From: Parabacteroides faecalis
GTDB lineage: Bacteria > Bacteroidota > Bacteroidia > Bacteroidales > Tannerellaceae
Reading direction: 5' to 3'
NCBI RefSeq assembly: GCF_022809355.1
Contig: NZ_JAKZMM010000001.1
Span: 1 to 64,000, forward strand
DNA: 64,000 nucleotides
In this document: piece after piece, positions 53,854 to 63,474 of the stretch
Layout: every line of letters begins with the position of its first letter
How positions within the stretch are numbered: position 1 is the first letter of the stretch
Made by a program: the position numbers and the translations under genes
Notes under the pieces: model-generated
Databases searched by the model: none
Told to the model about the DNA's origin: nothing
What the model saw: only the letters and a program-made list of their open reading frames with translations

Positions 53854-54498
53854 ATGAATGATTCAGTAATACCATTTGCCCTGTTGTGCTTTACTTCGTT
53901 TTTTACGTTGATAAACCCACTGGGAACGATGCCCGTCTTTCTTTCCATGACAACAGGTATGACAGAAAGTGAACGAAAACGAATAATCATGAAGGCAACC
54001 TTTGTCGCTTTTCTGATTATGATTTCATTTACTGTCTTCGGACAGTTCCTGTTCCAAGTATTTGGATTATCGACCAATGGATTCCGAATAGCAGGTGGTA
54101 TTGTGATCATGAAGATCGGATATGATATGTTGCAAGCGCATTATACGCATATAAAATTGAATGAGGATGAAAAGATGCATTTCGCGGATGACATTTCAAT
54201 AACGCCTTTGGCTATTCCGATGTTGTGCGGACCGGGAGCAATAGCCAACGGAATCGTGTTGATGGAAGACGCTGAAACCTTGCTTAAAAAGGCAATCCTG
54301 ATCTTTATCATCGCTTTTGTTTTTCTGATAACAGCTCTTATCCTTCGCACGTCTACCAAGTTGGTCCATTTCATGGGCGAAACTGGGAATAATGTGATGA
54401 TGCGACTTATGGGACTCATTTTGATGGTAATAGCTGTTGAGTGCTTCGTCAGTGGCGCAAAACCTATCTTGATAGATATTTTGCAACAAGCCGCTTGA
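53854..54498 (+). CDS. MarC family membrane protein
   Basis: This 214-residue protein has six predicted membrane helices of the MarC/UPF0056 family: FALLCFTSFFTLINPLGTMP at the N terminus, FRIAGGIVIMKIGYDMLQA, and ITPLAIPMLCGPGAIANGIV. Despite its name the family's role is unknown and the link to antibiotic resistance is not supported. It starts 9 bases after the epimerase stop, and a hairpin lies 12 bases beyond its own stop, so it may be the last gene of the preceding operon. Confidence 0.92.
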   Translation: MNDSVIPFALLCFTSFFTLINPLGTMPVFLSMTTGMTESERKRIIMKATFVAFLIMISFTVFGQFLFQVFGLSTNGFRIAGGIVIMKIGYDMLQAHYTHIKLNEDEKMHFADDISITPLAIPMLCGPGAIANGIVLMEDAETLLKKAILIFIIAFVFLITALILRTSTKLVHFMGETGNNVMMRLMGLILMVIAVECFVSGAKPILIDILQQAA

Positions 54499-54510
54499 GA
54501 TTCTTGATTG

Positions 54511-54538
54511 ATTCTTGCCGTGTCCTTTAGGCAAGAAT
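54511..54538 (+). terminator. Hairpin after marC
   Basis: ATTCTTGCC (54511-54519) pairs with GGCAAGAAT (54530-54538), a 9-bp stem with a 10-base loop. It lacks a strong T tract, so it may stabilise the 3' end more than terminate. Confidence 0.5.
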
Positions 54539-54664
54539 ATTGGCAATAACCCATATAATTTCTCATCCTTTAATTTATACTTAAACAATATGATGGTACA
54601 GCGTATGGATTTATTGAAGAGTACTTTGAAGAATTATTCATTACTAATTTAATCTGTTGAAGTT

Positions 54665-55264
54665 ATGGTCTATGGATATATTCGTGTAAGTACAGATAAA
54701 CAGACGGTCGAGAACCAGCGATTTGAAATCGTTCGTTTTTGTGAGACGCATGATATTAAGATCGACAGTTGGATCGAAGAGATTATTTCTGGTTGCCAAG
54801 CTGTGGAGAAGCGGGAGTTGGGCGAACTTTTGTCGAAAATGCAAAAGGGAGATATTATTATCTGTGCCGAACTCTCTCGTTTGGGAAGGAATCTTTTGAT
54901 GATTATGAGTATTCTGCATCAGTGCATGCTTTCGGATGTACAGGTTTGGACTATCAAAGATAATTATCGCTTGGGAAGCGATATTACGTCGAAGGTCCTG
55001 GCTTTTGCTTTCGGATTATCTGCCGAAATCGAACGTAACCTGATCTCGCAACGGACGAAAGAAGCATTGGCACGGAAGAAAGCCGAAGGTGTTTTACTTG
55101 GAAGACCGAAGGGAAGCAAATCAAAAGTGAATAAATTGACGGGACGCGAATCGGAAGTGAAGCGCCTGTTGGAAATGAATATGACGAAATCGGCCATCGC
55201 CAAGGTTATGGGCGTTCATCGTAGCACGATCTCCAAATATTTGTCGGAAGGGAAGATTGGATAG
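54665..55264 (+). CDS. Serine site-specific recombinase (Hin/Pin/Mpi-type invertase or resolvase)
   Basis: This 199-residue serine recombinase has catalytic Ser in YGYIRVSTDKQ (S9), AELSRLGRNLL with conserved arginines, the E-helix region KVLAFAFGLSAEIERNLISQ, the RPKGSKSK arm, and a C-terminal helix-turn-helix (MTKSAIAKVMGVHRSTISKY). In Bacteroides, relatives such as Mpi invert promoters of surface polysaccharides. No inverted-repeat-flanked promoter was found beside this gene, so its sites may be remote. Its neighbours downstream are palindrome array C and HU-HTH gene 2. HU-like architectural proteins are known accessory factors for serine invertases, which makes the arrangement suggestive. 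Confidence 0.93.
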   Translation: MVYGYIRVSTDKQTVENQRFEIVRFCETHDIKIDSWIEEIISGCQAVEKRELGELLSKMQKGDIIICAELSRLGRNLLMIMSILHQCMLSDVQVWTIKDNYRLGSDITSKVLAFAFGLSAEIERNLISQRTKEALARKKAEGVLLGRPKGSKSKVNKLTGRESEVKRLLEMNMTKSAIAKVMGVHRSTISKYLSEGKIG

Positions 55265-55347
55265 CAAAGACCGGTAACGGGATTTGATCCTGATTCTTTT
55301 CGGATTATCTGTGAGAAAAACTTGGAAAAGAGACGAATCTTTGTTAG

Positions 55348-55425
55348 TTTTACGTCGGCGAATATATGTTCGCCGACGATGAATATATATTCGCCGGTGG
55401 TGATTATATATTCGCCCTGGGCGAA
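55348..55425. repeat. Phased palindrome array C (four 15-bp cores, 21-bp period)
   Basis: Cores lie at 55348-55362 (TTTTACGTCGGCGAA), 55369-55383 (TTCGCCGACGATGAA), 55390-55404 (TTCGCCGGTGGTGAT) and 55411-55425 (TTCGCCCTGGGCGAA). Spacers are TATATG, TATATA, TATATA. Outer bases CTTTG/CAAAG are inverted. Geometry equals arrays A and B, but the half-site is TTCGCC/GGCGAA instead of TTCACG/CGTGAA. The first core and its left flank (TTAGTTTTACGTCG) still resemble the A/B left end (TTAGTTCACGTCG), suggesting common origin. It ends 42 bases before HU-HTH gene 2, so it may lie in that gene's leader. Confidence 0.85.
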
Positions 55426-55467
55426 CAAAGAAAAAATACTATGAACTGCAATTAAAAGAACTGGCGT

Positions 55468-56097
55468 ATGGCAGAATATATCATGTGTCAGACGGATAGT
55501 CTGAATGAAGAAGGGGAACCGATCGTTTACCCGCGTATGAAATTATGCGGCATGTGCGACATGAAGCAATTTGCGGAAAGCATTGAAAATGGTACAACTT
55601 TTACAGCAGCCGAGGTAAAAGGTCTTTTGGATACAATCTCTTCCAAGTTGGCTTATTGGATGAGTAACGGTTATTCCGTCAAACTGGATGGAATAGGGGT
55701 GTTTACTCCGGCTTTGGGCTTTAAAAAGGAAAAAAGCGTGGAGACGTTGGATAAAGAACGGATGAATGCGCAGAGTTTACAGGTCAAAGGCATAAACTTC
55801 AGAGCAGATACACAGTTGGTATCGCGAACAAACAGTGGTTGCCAATTGGAACGTTCGGACAAGAAACCGCGAAGGTCATCCAGTCAGTATACGCCCGAAG
55901 AGCGTCTGGCTTTGGCAAAAAACTATTTGGAGGAACATCCCTTCATGCAGGTTGCCGATTATTGCCGGCTGACCGGACTCTGTCGGACGACTGCCAGTTT
56001 GGAGCTTCGCCGCTGGCGGGAAGATCCTGATAGTGGTATCGCCATCGCCGGAACAGGAACTCACCGGGTTTATATAAAGAAAGAAGAAGAAAAATAA
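55468..56097 (+). CDS. HU-related DNA-binding protein with C-terminal helix-turn-helix (paralogue 2)
   Basis: This 209-residue paralogue of the protein at 28286 has the same layout: N-terminal HU-like domain (MAEYIM at the start, YSVKLDGIGVF at the beta-arm), a basic linker (KKPRRSSSQ), and a C-terminal HTH (YTPEERLALAKNYLEEH, VADYCRLTGLCRTTASLEL, GIAIAGTGTHRVYIKKEE). Its upstream array C has different half-sites from the array before paralogue 1, as expected if each protein binds its own array. It follows the recombinase gene by about 200 bases on the same strand. The target of binding is inference. Confidence 0.85.
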   Translation: MAEYIMCQTDSLNEEGEPIVYPRMKLCGMCDMKQFAESIENGTTFTAAEVKGLLDTISSKLAYWMSNGYSVKLDGIGVFTPALGFKKEKSVETLDKERMNAQSLQVKGINFRADTQLVSRTNSGCQLERSDKKPRRSSSQYTPEERLALAKNYLEEHPFMQVADYCRLTGLCRTTASLELRRWREDPDSGIAIAGTGTHRVYIKKEEEK

Positions 56098-56118
56098 ACC
56101 GATCTGTATAAGAATTAT

Positions 56119-56126
56119 TATCTTTG
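56119..56126 (+). promoter_or_regulatory. -7 box (TATCTTTG) for aspS
   Basis: TATCTTTG matches the consensus, 69 bases before the aspS ATG and 21 bases after the HU-HTH stop. It gives aspS its own promoter with a leader of about 60 bases. Confidence 0.6.
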
Positions 56127-56195
56127 CACGTCCGACGGGCTGACTGCCGGGCTGTGATAAATCAAAATGTCAGATTGTATTTAATAGAATAATAT

Positions 56196-57953
56196 ATGTA
56201 CAGAACAAGAACTTGTGGCAATTTGCGTCTGGCAGACGAAGGCTTGGTGGTAACACTGGCCGGCTGGGTGCAGAAAACCCGTAAGATGGGTGGAATGACG
56301 TTCGTTGATCTTCGCGACCGTTATGGTATTACACAGTTGGTATTTAATCAGGAAGTAGATGCCGCTTTATGCGAGCAGGCAAATAAGTTAGGACGTGAAT
56401 ATGTAATCCAGGTAACCGGAACCGTGCGTGAACGTTCGAGCAAGAACCCGCACTTGGCAACGGGAGACATAGAGTTGATCGTATCAAAGCTGGTGGTTTT
56501 GAATACAGCTGTAACACCTCCGTTCACAATTGAAGATGAAACCGACGGCGGAGATGATTTGCGTATGAAATATCGCTACTTGGATTTGCGTCGTTCATGT
56601 GTGCGCAAGAACTTGGAACTTCGTCACAAGATGGCGTTCGAAGTACGTAGTTATTTGGATAAACAAGGCTTCTTGGAAGTAGAAACACCGGTATTGATCA
56701 AATCAACACCGGAAGGTGCACGCGATTTTGTCGTACCTTCTCGTATGAATCCGGGACAGTTCTATGCTTTGCCTCAGTCTCCGCAGACATTCAAGCAATT
56801 GTTGATGGTTTCAGGCTTCGACCGTTACTTCCAGATTGTAAAATGTTTCCGTGATGAAGACTTGCGTGCTGACCGTCAGCCGGAATTTACGCAGATCGAT
56901 TGCGAAATGAGTTTTGTAGAACAGGAAGATGTCATCCAGACATTCGAAGGCATGGCTAAGCATTTGTTCAAGACGATCCGTGGTATTGAAATCAAGGAAC
57001 CGTTCTTGCGCATGACTTGGCAAGATGCCATGAAATATTATGGTAGCGACAAACCGGATTTGCGTTTTGGTATGAAGTTCGTCGAATTGATGGATATCAT
57101 GAAGGGATATGGTTTCTCTGTATTTGATGACGCTGCTTATATCGGTGGTATTTGTGCCGAAGGTGCTGCCTCTTATACACGCAAGCAATTGGATGCCTTG
57201 ACCGAATTTGTAAAACGTCCGCAGGTAGGAGCCAAAGGAATGGTTTATGCCCGTGTAGAAGATAACGGAAATGTGAAGTCGAGTGTCGACAAATTCTATT
57301 CACAGGAAGTTTTACAGCAGATGAAAGAGGCATTCAATGCCAAACCGGGTGATTTGATCCTGATTCTTTCTGGTGACGATGCTATGAAGACGCGCAAGCA
57401 GTTGTGCGAACTTCGTCTGCATGTAGCCGAACAATTAGGCTTACGCGACAAGAATAAGTTCGCTTGCCTGTGGGTAGTTGATTTCCCGTTGTTCGAATGG
57501 AGCGAAGAAGATCAGCGTTTCTATGCAATGCACCATCCGTTTACATCACCGAAGCCGGAAGATATTCCGTTGCTGGATACTGATCCGGGTGCTGTCCGTG
57601 CCAATGCCTACGATATGGTAATCAATGGAGTAGAAGTTGGAGGTGGTTCTATCCGTATCCACGATAGTCAGTTGCAGGACAAGATGTTCAAACTGTTGGG
57701 CTTTACCGAAGAAAGAGCACAGGAACAGTTTGGTTTCTTGATGAATGCCTTCAAATACGGAGCACCTCCTCACGGTGGTTTGGCTTACGGTTTGGATCGT
57801 TGGGTTTCTTTGTTTGCCGGCTTGGATTCAATCCGTGACTGTATTGCTTTCCCGAAGAACAACTCAGGGCGTGATGTTATGATCGATGCTCCATCTGCCA
57901 TCGATGATACACAGTTAGACGAGTTGTGTCTGAAAGTAGATGTAAAAGAATAA
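56196..57953 (+). CDS. aspS: Aspartyl-tRNA synthetase
   Basis: This 585-residue class II synthetase has an N-terminal OB-fold anticodon domain ([20 protein letters not shown]), motif 1 region, motif 2 ([20 protein letters not shown]), the bacterial GAD insertion domain in the middle (about residues 285-420), and motif 3 ([15 protein letters not shown]). Length and order are those of bacterial AspRS that charges tRNA-Asp. Discrimination from the non-discriminating (Asp/Asn) type cannot be settled here. A hairpin follows the gene. Confidence 0.97.
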   Translation: MYRTRTCGNLRLADEGLVVTLAGWVQKTRKMGGMTFVDLRDRYGITQLVFNQEVDAALCEQANKLGREYVIQVTGTVRERSSKNPHLATGDIELIVSKLVVLNTAVTPPFTIEDETDGGDDLRMKYRYLDLRRSCVRKNLELRHKMAFEVRSYLDKQGFLEVETPVLIKSTPEGARDFVVPSRMNPGQFYALPQSPQTFKQLLMVSGFDRYFQIVKCFRDEDLRADRQPEFTQIDCEMSFVEQEDVIQTFEGMAKHLFKTIRGIEIKEPFLRMTWQDAMKYYGSDKPDLRFGMKFVELMDIMKGYGFSVFDDAAYIGGICAEGAASYTRKQLDALTEFVKRPQVGAKGMVYARVEDNGNVKSSVDKFYSQEVLQQMKEAFNAKPGDLILILSGDDAMKTRKQLCELRLHVAEQLGLRDKNKFACLWVVDFPLFEWSEEDQRFYAMHHPFTSPKPEDIPLLDTDPGAVRANAYDMVINGVEVGGGSIRIHDSQLQDKMFKLLGFTEERAQEQFGFLMNAFKYGAPPHGGLAYGLDRWVSLFAGLDSIRDCIAFPKNNSGRDVMIDAPSAIDDTQLDELCLKVDVKE

Positions 57954-57967
57954 TTATAATAGAAATA

Positions 57968-58007
57968 ACGAGCCGTGGAGTATCAAGAATGATAATTCAT
58001 GGCTCGT
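57968..58007 (+). terminator. Hairpin terminator after aspS
   Basis: ACGAGCCGTG (57968-57977) pairs with CATGGCTCGT (57998-58007), one G-T wobble, followed by ATTTTAT. It is 15 bases after the aspS stop. Confidence 0.65.
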
Positions 58008-58029
58008 ATTTTATATATAGGCAGGAAAT

Positions 58030-59127
58030 ATGATAAGGATAAAAGATATTCTGAAAGAGATAGAAGCATACGCTCCGCTGCCTTTACAGGAAGGTTTTGA
58101 TAATGCCGGAGTTCAGGTAGGCGATGTCAATCAGCTGGCTCAAGGTGCACTATTATGTTTGGATGTGACTGAAAAAGTCATTGATGAAGCTCTGGAGTTA
58201 GACTGCAACTTGATTATCTCACATCATCCCTTGGCATTTAAGGCGTTTAAGTCGCTGACAGGAAAAAGCTATATCGAACGCTGCCTGATGAAAGCCTGTA
58301 AGTATGATTTGGTCATCTATGCTGCCCATACGAATTTGGACAATGCTTATGGGGGCGTTAATTTCAAGTTGGCCGAAATGATCGGACTTCAAAACGTGCG
58401 TGTACTCAGTTCCCAGAAAAATGCTTTGTTGAAACTGGTCACCTTCGTACCTGAAGCTTATGCCGATTTGGTACGTACGGCCTTGTTTAATGCCGGAGCC
58501 GGTCATATCGGAAATTATGATTCTTCCAGCTTTAACTTGCATGGAGAGGGAACTTTCCGGGCGAATGAAGGCTGTCATCCGTTCTGCGGAGAGATAGGAG
58601 AGTTGCATACCGAACCCGAAGTGCGTATCGAAACCGTTCTTCCTGCATTCCGTAAGGCAAGTGTTTTGCGGGCTCTTTTATCCGTTCATCCTTATGAAGA
58701 ACCAGCTTATGATTTCTATCCGTTGGCTAACACATGGGATCAGGTTGGCTCCGGAGTTGTTGGTGAATTACCTGAAGAAGAAGACGAGCTTTCTTTCCTT
58801 CAACGGATCAAGGATCTGTTTCATGTAGGCTGTGTCAAGCATTCAGCGCTGACCGGAAAACCCATTCGGGAAGTCGCTTTGTGTGGTGGTAGCGGTGCTT
58901 TCCTGATAAACGATGCCATTAGCTACGGAGCCGATGTTTTTATTACCGGCGAAGCCAAGTATAATGACTTCTATGATGTAGAAGACCGTATCTTGTTGGC
59001 AGTAATAGGACATTATGAATCGGAAGTATGCACAAAAGATATCTTTTATTCGATAATATCGAAAAAAATTCCTACCTTTGCCCTACATTTTTCGAATGTT
59101 AATTCAAACCCAGTAAAATATTTATAG
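58030..59127 (+). CDS. Nif3-like dinuclear metal-centre protein
   Basis: This 365-residue protein of the Nif3/DUF34 family forms toroidal hexamers with a dimetal site. Visible metal-ligand motifs are NLIISHHPLAF and YAAHTNLDNAYGGVN in the N-terminal half, and AVIGHYESEVCTKD near the C terminus. A central PII/CutA-like insertion (about residues 125-235; SVHPYEEPAYDFYPLAN) explains the long length. GTP cyclohydrolase-type or other hydrolase activity has been suggested but is not established. It precedes the zinc-ribbon gene by 1 base, a common pairing in Bacteroidetes. Confidence 0.93.
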   Translation: MIRIKDILKEIEAYAPLPLQEGFDNAGVQVGDVNQLAQGALLCLDVTEKVIDEALELDCNLIISHHPLAFKAFKSLTGKSYIERCLMKACKYDLVIYAAHTNLDNAYGGVNFKLAEMIGLQNVRVLSSQKNALLKLVTFVPEAYADLVRTALFNAGAGHIGNYDSSSFNLHGEGTFRANEGCHPFCGEIGELHTEPEVRIETVLPAFRKASVLRALLSVHPYEEPAYDFYPLANTWDQVGSGVVGELPEEEDELSFLQRIKDLFHVGCVKHSALTGKPIREVALCGGSGAFLINDAISYGADVFITGEAKYNDFYDVEDRILLAVIGHYESEVCTKDIFYSIISKKIPTFALHFSNVNSNPVKYL

Positions 59128-59128
59128 A

Positions 59129-59893
59129 ATGGCTACAGATAAACAATCAACTGAAAAAGAATACACGGTAGAAGAAAAACTCTCTTCGTTGTATCAGCTT
59201 CAGAAGATTATGACCGAAATTGATAAGATCAGAACTCTTCGTGGTGAATTGCCTTTGGAAGTGCAGGATTTGGAAGATGAGATTGCCGGACTGGAAACTC
59301 GTTTGCAGAATTATCAGTTGGATATCAAGAATTATGAAGCTTCCGTTAATGAGCAGAAACATAAAATCAACGAATCAAATGCGTTGATAGAAAAATATAA
59401 AGCACAGTTGGATAACGTGCGTAACAACCGTGAGTTTGATAACCTGTCCAAGGAAGTTGAATTCCAGGGTTTGGAAGTTGAATTTGCAGAGAAGAAAATC
59501 CGTGAATTTACTGAAGCTATTTCAAATAAGAAGAATGATATTGAAAAGCTGAAGGAAGATTTGGAAGGCCGTAAAGGAGATTTGGTTCAGAAGAAAGAAG
59601 AACTGGATCAGATTATTGCTGATACAAAACAGAACGAAGAAGATCTGCGTGCTAAAGCCAAGAAACTGGAAGCTCAGATTGAACCTCGCTTGCTGACAGC
59701 CTTTAAGCGTATTCGTAAAGGTGCCCGTAATGGTTTGGCCGTTGTTTACATCCAGCGTGATGCTTGTGGTGGTTGCTTCAATAAGATTCCGCCTCAGAAA
59801 CAATTGGATATTAAATTACGTAAGAAAATTATCGTTTGCGAATACTGTGGTCGAATCATGATTGATCCGGAATTGGCTGGTGTTGACGAATAA
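59129..59893 (+). CDS. Coiled-coil C4 zinc-ribbon protein
   Basis: In this 254-residue protein residues 20-190 are a long heptad-rich antiparallel coiled coil (LQDLEDEIAGLETRLQ, NDIEKLKEDLEGRKGDLVQ). The C-terminal C4 zinc ribbon has Cys pairs in CGGCFNKIPPQ and CEYCGRIM. This layout matches the DUF164/zf-RING_7 family, thought to bind nucleic acid or ribosomal RNA; the exact role is unknown. Only 1 base after the Nif3 gene, so translationally linked. Confidence 0.9.
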   Translation: MATDKQSTEKEYTVEEKLSSLYQLQKIMTEIDKIRTLRGELPLEVQDLEDEIAGLETRLQNYQLDIKNYEASVNEQKHKINESNALIEKYKAQLDNVRNNREFDNLSKEVEFQGLEVEFAEKKIREFTEAISNKKNDIEKLKEDLEGRKGDLVQKKEELDQIIADTKQNEEDLRAKAKKLEAQIEPRLLTAFKRIRKGARNGLAVVYIQRDACGGCFNKIPPQKQLDIKLRKKIIVCEYCGRIMIDPELAGVDE

Positions 59894-59916
59894 TTGACGT
59901 AAAGAGGATATAAAAG

Positions 59917-59956
59917 AACGCTGGAAGATATATTCATTTATTTTCCGGCGTTTTTT
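59917..59956 (+). terminator. Hairpin terminator after the zinc-ribbon gene
   Basis: AACGCTGGAA (59917-59926) pairs with TTCCGGCGTT (59943-59952) with one wobble, followed by a T run. It ends the Nif3/zinc-ribbon unit just before tilS. Confidence 0.7.
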
Positions 59957-59971
59957 ATCTAACGAAAAGCT

Positions 59972-61285
59972 ATGTTGTATCAGGTACGTGCATATATAGA
60001 CAAGCATCGGTTGTTGTTAGCATCAGATAAAGTTCTTGTAGGACTGAGTGGTGGTGCTGATTCAGTTGCCTTGTTGTCCGTATTGGTAAAGCTGGGATAT
60101 ACATGTATTGCGCTGCATTGTAATTTCCATCTGCGAGGCGAAGAATCTGTACGGGATGAAAAGTTCGCTCAGGCTTTTGCTGATAAACTGCATGTACCGT
60201 TCTATAAAATTGATTTTAAGACTGAGCAATATGCCCACGAAAACCATCTTTCCATCGAGATGGCAGCCCGGGAACTACGTTATGCCTGGTTTGAAGACAT
60301 GCGGATTCGTTTGCAAGCCCAGGCAATTGCGGTAGCCCATCATCGGGATGACAGCATAGAAACCTTACTTATGAATTTGGTAAGAGGTAGTGGTATTCGA
60401 GGACTGGTTGGTATCCGGCCTAGGAATCAATACGTGATCCGTCCTTTATTGGGCGTTTCCAGAAAAGAGATTCTTGCTTGGCTGGAAGAGCAACAATATA
60501 CGTATGTGACTGACAGCACAAATCTGTCGGACGCTTATACAAGGAATTTTATCCGGCTGCGTGTATTACCTTTATTGGAAGAAATAAATCCGTCTGTTCG
60601 ACAGACGTTGTCTCGTACAGCCGATCATTTATCGGCGGCCGAAACCATTTACCTATCCGTTCTGGAGAAAGCCCGTCAGGAACTTTGGATAAAAGATAAG
60701 TTATCTATCGAAAAGCTGATGCAGTATCCGTCCCCCGAAACGATTCTATATGAACTGCTTCAGCCATTCGGCTTTTCCCGGCAAGTTGCAAGTGATGTGT
60801 TCCGCTCATTAGAGGGAGAATCTGGAAAGGTATTTTATTCGGATTCATATCGTTTAGTGAAGGACCGTGAATATTTACTGCTGTCTAAGCGGGAACAAAT
60901 ATTGCCCATTACTTATACCTATCCTTTAGAAGCGGGGCAATGGCAAGAACCTTTCTCTTTCAGCTTTGAGATGATACAGAAAGATGCTGATTTCGCCTTT
61001 CAAGTTTCTAAGGATATAGCCTACTTTGATGCGGATAAATTGGATTCGGTGTTGCAATTGAGACGTTGGACGCAAGGAGATTGGTTTATTCCCTTTGGAA
61101 TGAAAGGCCGGAAGAAAGTAAGTGATTATTTCTCTGATCATAAATTTACGTTAGAACAAAAGGAAAATGCGTGGTTGTTATGTAGTGGACAATCTGTCAT
61201 TTGGCTGGTAGGAGAACGTTCAGATAATCGTTTCCGTGTATCAGCCGATACAAAACGGATATTAATTGTGAAAAAGTTTGCCTAA
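59972..61285 (+). CDS. tilS: tRNA(Ile)-lysidine synthase
   Basis: This 437-residue enzyme converts C34 of the tRNA-Ile CAU anticodon to lysidine with ATP and lysine. The PP-loop is LVGLSGGADSVALL near residue 25. Further elements are HCNFHLRGEESVRDEKF, AVAHHRDDSIETLLMNLVRG, RGLVGIRPRNQYVIRPLL and DSTNLSDAYTRNFIR. The C-terminal domains end with the TilS-C region around LRRWTQGDWFIPFGMKGRKK. It is full length and essential in most bacteria. Confidence 0.95.
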   Translation: MLYQVRAYIDKHRLLLASDKVLVGLSGGADSVALLSVLVKLGYTCIALHCNFHLRGEESVRDEKFAQAFADKLHVPFYKIDFKTEQYAHENHLSIEMAARELRYAWFEDMRIRLQAQAIAVAHHRDDSIETLLMNLVRGSGIRGLVGIRPRNQYVIRPLLGVSRKEILAWLEEQQYTYVTDSTNLSDAYTRNFIRLRVLPLLEEINPSVRQTLSRTADHLSAAETIYLSVLEKARQELWIKDKLSIEKLMQYPSPETILYELLQPFGFSRQVASDVFRSLEGESGKVFYSDSYRLVKDREYLLLSKREQILPITYTYPLEAGQWQEPFSFSFEMIQKDADFAFQVSKDIAYFDADKLDSVLQLRRWTQGDWFIPFGMKGRKKVSDYFSDHKFTLEQKENAWLLCSGQSVIWLVGERSDNRFRVSADTKRILIVKKFA

Positions 61286-61311
61286 ATAAGTGTATTTTCG
61301 GGAAAACTTTA

Positions 61312-61319
61312 TATATTTG
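61312..61319 (+). promoter_or_regulatory. -7 box (TATATTTG) of rho, with a long leader
   Basis: TATATTTG fits the consensus and lies 148 bases before the rho ATG, so the leader is about 140 bases. The leader contains a small hairpin (CTAAC/GTTAG, 61346-61361). Rho genes are often autoregulated in their leaders; no attenuator is proven here. Confidence 0.5.
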
Positions 61320-61467
61320 CAATGTTTTACTCCGCAGATGTGTTGCTAACATTTCAGTTAGTGATTTCATGAGTTCAAATATTCTTATAACTAATAATTG
61401 ATTTTAAATCCTTTTCTGTATTCCTGTTGTGAGGTGTACAGCAAACTAATGATATTACGATTGCAAT

Positions 61468-63453
61468 ATGCAAAAATACAACATCCTTGAATTAAATGAA
61501 AAACTTCTTCCCGAGTTACAGACAATTGCGGAAGAGTTGGGTATCAAGAAAGTACGTTCTTTCAAGAAAGAAGAGTTGGTGTACAAAATTCTAGATGAAC
61601 AAGCGATTTCTTACGCTGGTATTCAAGCCGAAAAAGAAAAAGTAAAAGAGGCCAAGAAAGCTGAACGAAGAGGACGGCCTAAGAAGACTTCAAAAGTAGA
61701 AAACAAGACGGCTGAAACCTTGACAGTTGATGAATTATTGGCACAACCAACTGAAATCAAATTGGATGCTCCGGTAGAGGAAAAAGAACCTGATGCAAAT
61801 AAGCCGGAAAGTAAGAAGAAAAAAGCTCGTACAGATAAAACAGACAAACCAGTTGTAGTGAAAGAAGAAGTAGTTCCTGCCGTGACAGAAACAGAAGAGG
61901 TTAAGCCTCAGGTAACGGTAGAAAAGAACAAACCATTATTACCTCCGGTAGTTATGGAAACGTCGGATAATAGTCCTGAAGAAGTGGTGAAAGCAGAGCC
62001 ACAGGAAATTTCAGCACCGGCTGAAACTCCGGCAAGTACAACTTCAGAAACTCCTGCTTCAGAAGCAGAACCAAAACGACTGGTATTTCGTCATCGGGAT
62101 GCGAAATCTGTTTTGGATCAAGTATTTCCTTTCCCTTCTTCTCCAAAGAACGAAAGCAAACCTGCTCAGCAACAATCTGCATCTAATAATGAACAACAGA
62201 ATGCTCAGCAGAATGCAAATCGGAATAAAAACAACCGGCAAAATAATAACAATAACAACAATACAAATAACAATAATAATCCGAATGCCAATAATAATGC
62301 TCAACAGGAAAAACCTTTTGAGTTTGATGGTATCTTAACGGGTACAGGTGTATTGGAAATTATGCAGGATGGATATGGCTTCCTGCGTTCTTCGGATTAT
62401 AATTATCTGACTTCTCCTGATGATATTTATGTTTCTCAGTCACAAATCAAACTCTTTGGTCTGAAGACAGGTGATGTTGTAGAAGGAGCAATTCGTCCGC
62501 CGAAGGAAGGCGAAAAGTATTTCCCGCTGGTAAAAGTAGATCGAATAAACGGACGTACACCTGAAGAAGTTCGCGACCGTGTTCCTTTTGATCATCTGAC
62601 ACCGTTGTTCCCGGATGAGAAGTTCATGTTGACTCGTCGTCGTTCTTCTAAAGTATATGATCATACAGCTGTACGAGTGGTTGATTTGTTCTCTCCGATT
62701 GGAAAAGGACAACGTGGTTTGATTGTAGCTCCTCCCAAGACAGGTAAGACTGTGTTGCTGAAAGATATTGCTAATGCAATCGCTGCTAATCATCCGGAAG
62801 TTTATATGATCATCTTATTAATAGATGAACGTCCTGAGGAAGTTACAGATATGGCTCGTAGCGTTGATGCGGAAGTCATTGCTTCTACTTTCGATGAACC
62901 GGCAGAACGCCATGTGAAGATTGCAGAGATCGTATTAAACAAGGCAAAACGTTTGGTAGAATGTGGTCATGATGTTGTGATCTTGTTAGATTCTATTACA
63001 CGTCTGGCACGTGCTTATAATACTGTTCAGCCGGCTTCTGGTAAAGTTCTTTCCGGAGGTGTGGATGCTAACGCTTTGCAGAAACCGAAACGTTTCTTCG
63101 GTGCTGCCCGTAATATTGAGAATGGCGGTAGTTTGACAATTCTGGCAACTGCGTTGATTGAAACAGGTTCAAAGATGGATGAAGTGATCTTTGAAGAGTT
63201 CAAGGGAACAGGTAATATGGAACTTCAGTTGGATCGTAAGTTATCTAACAAGCGTATTTATCCGGCTGTTGATATTACTGCTTCAAGTACGCGTCGTGAT
63301 GATTTATTGCAGAACGAGACAACTCTAAATCGTATGTGGATTCTTCGGAAATATCTGGCCGACATGAATTCAATTGAAGCGATGGAATTTGTTAAGCAAA
63401 GAATGGAACAGACTTTGGATAACCAGGAATTCCTGGCTTCTATGAATGGATAA
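61468..63453 (+). CDS. rho: Transcription termination factor Rho with Asn/Gln-rich insert
   Basis: This 661-residue Rho is about 240 residues longer than E. coli Rho. The N-terminal Rho_N helix bundle ([20 protein letters not shown]) is followed at residues about 65-285 by a low-complexity insert: Lys/Glu/Pro-rich first, then an Asn/Gln tract around residues 230-275. The RNA-binding cold-shock-like domain follows ([20 protein letters not shown]), then the ATPase with Walker [11 protein letters not shown] and [21 protein letters not shown] disordered region of this sort in Bacteroides Rho has been linked to phase separation and gut fitness. The rest of the protein is canonical. A strong terminator follows. 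Confidence 0.96.
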   Translation: MQKYNILELNEKLLPELQTIAEELGIKKVRSFKKEELVYKILDEQAISYAGIQAEKEKVKEAKKAERRGRPKKTSKVENKTAETLTVDELLAQPTEIKLDAPVEEKEPDANKPESKKKKARTDKTDKPVVVKEEVVPAVTETEEVKPQVTVEKNKPLLPPVVMETSDNSPEEVVKAEPQEISAPAETPASTTSETPASEAEPKRLVFRHRDAKSVLDQVFPFPSSPKNESKPAQQQSASNNEQQNAQQNANRNKNNRQNNNNNNNTNNNNNPNANNNAQQEKPFEFDGILTGTGVLEIMQDGYGFLRSSDYNYLTSPDDIYVSQSQIKLFGLKTGDVVEGAIRPPKEGEKYFPLVKVDRINGRTPEEVRDRVPFDHLTPLFPDEKFMLTRRRSSKVYDHTAVRVVDLFSPIGKGQRGLIVAPPKTGKTVLLKDIANAIAANHPEVYMIILLIDERPEEVTDMARSVDAEVIASTFDEPAERHVKIAEIVLNKAKRLVECGHDVVILLDSITRLARAYNTVQPASGKVLSGGVDANALQKPKRFFGAARNIENGGSLTILATALIETGSKMDEVIFEEFKGTGNMELQLDRKLSNKRIYPAVDITASSTRRDDLLQNETTLNRMWILRKYLADMNSIEAMEFVKQRMEQTLDNQEFLASMNG

Positions 63454-63474
63454 TCTATTTTAGTAAATAGCGAA

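Noticed and set aside
54499-54664. Invertible promoter beside the serine recombinase
   Set aside because: No long inverted repeats flanking a -33/-7 promoter were found; only the marC hairpin lies here.
61322-61372. Short upstream ORF in the rho leader (16 codons)
   Set aside because: Its ATG lies only 3 bases after the -7 box, probably upstream of or at the transcription start, so it is unlikely to be translated.
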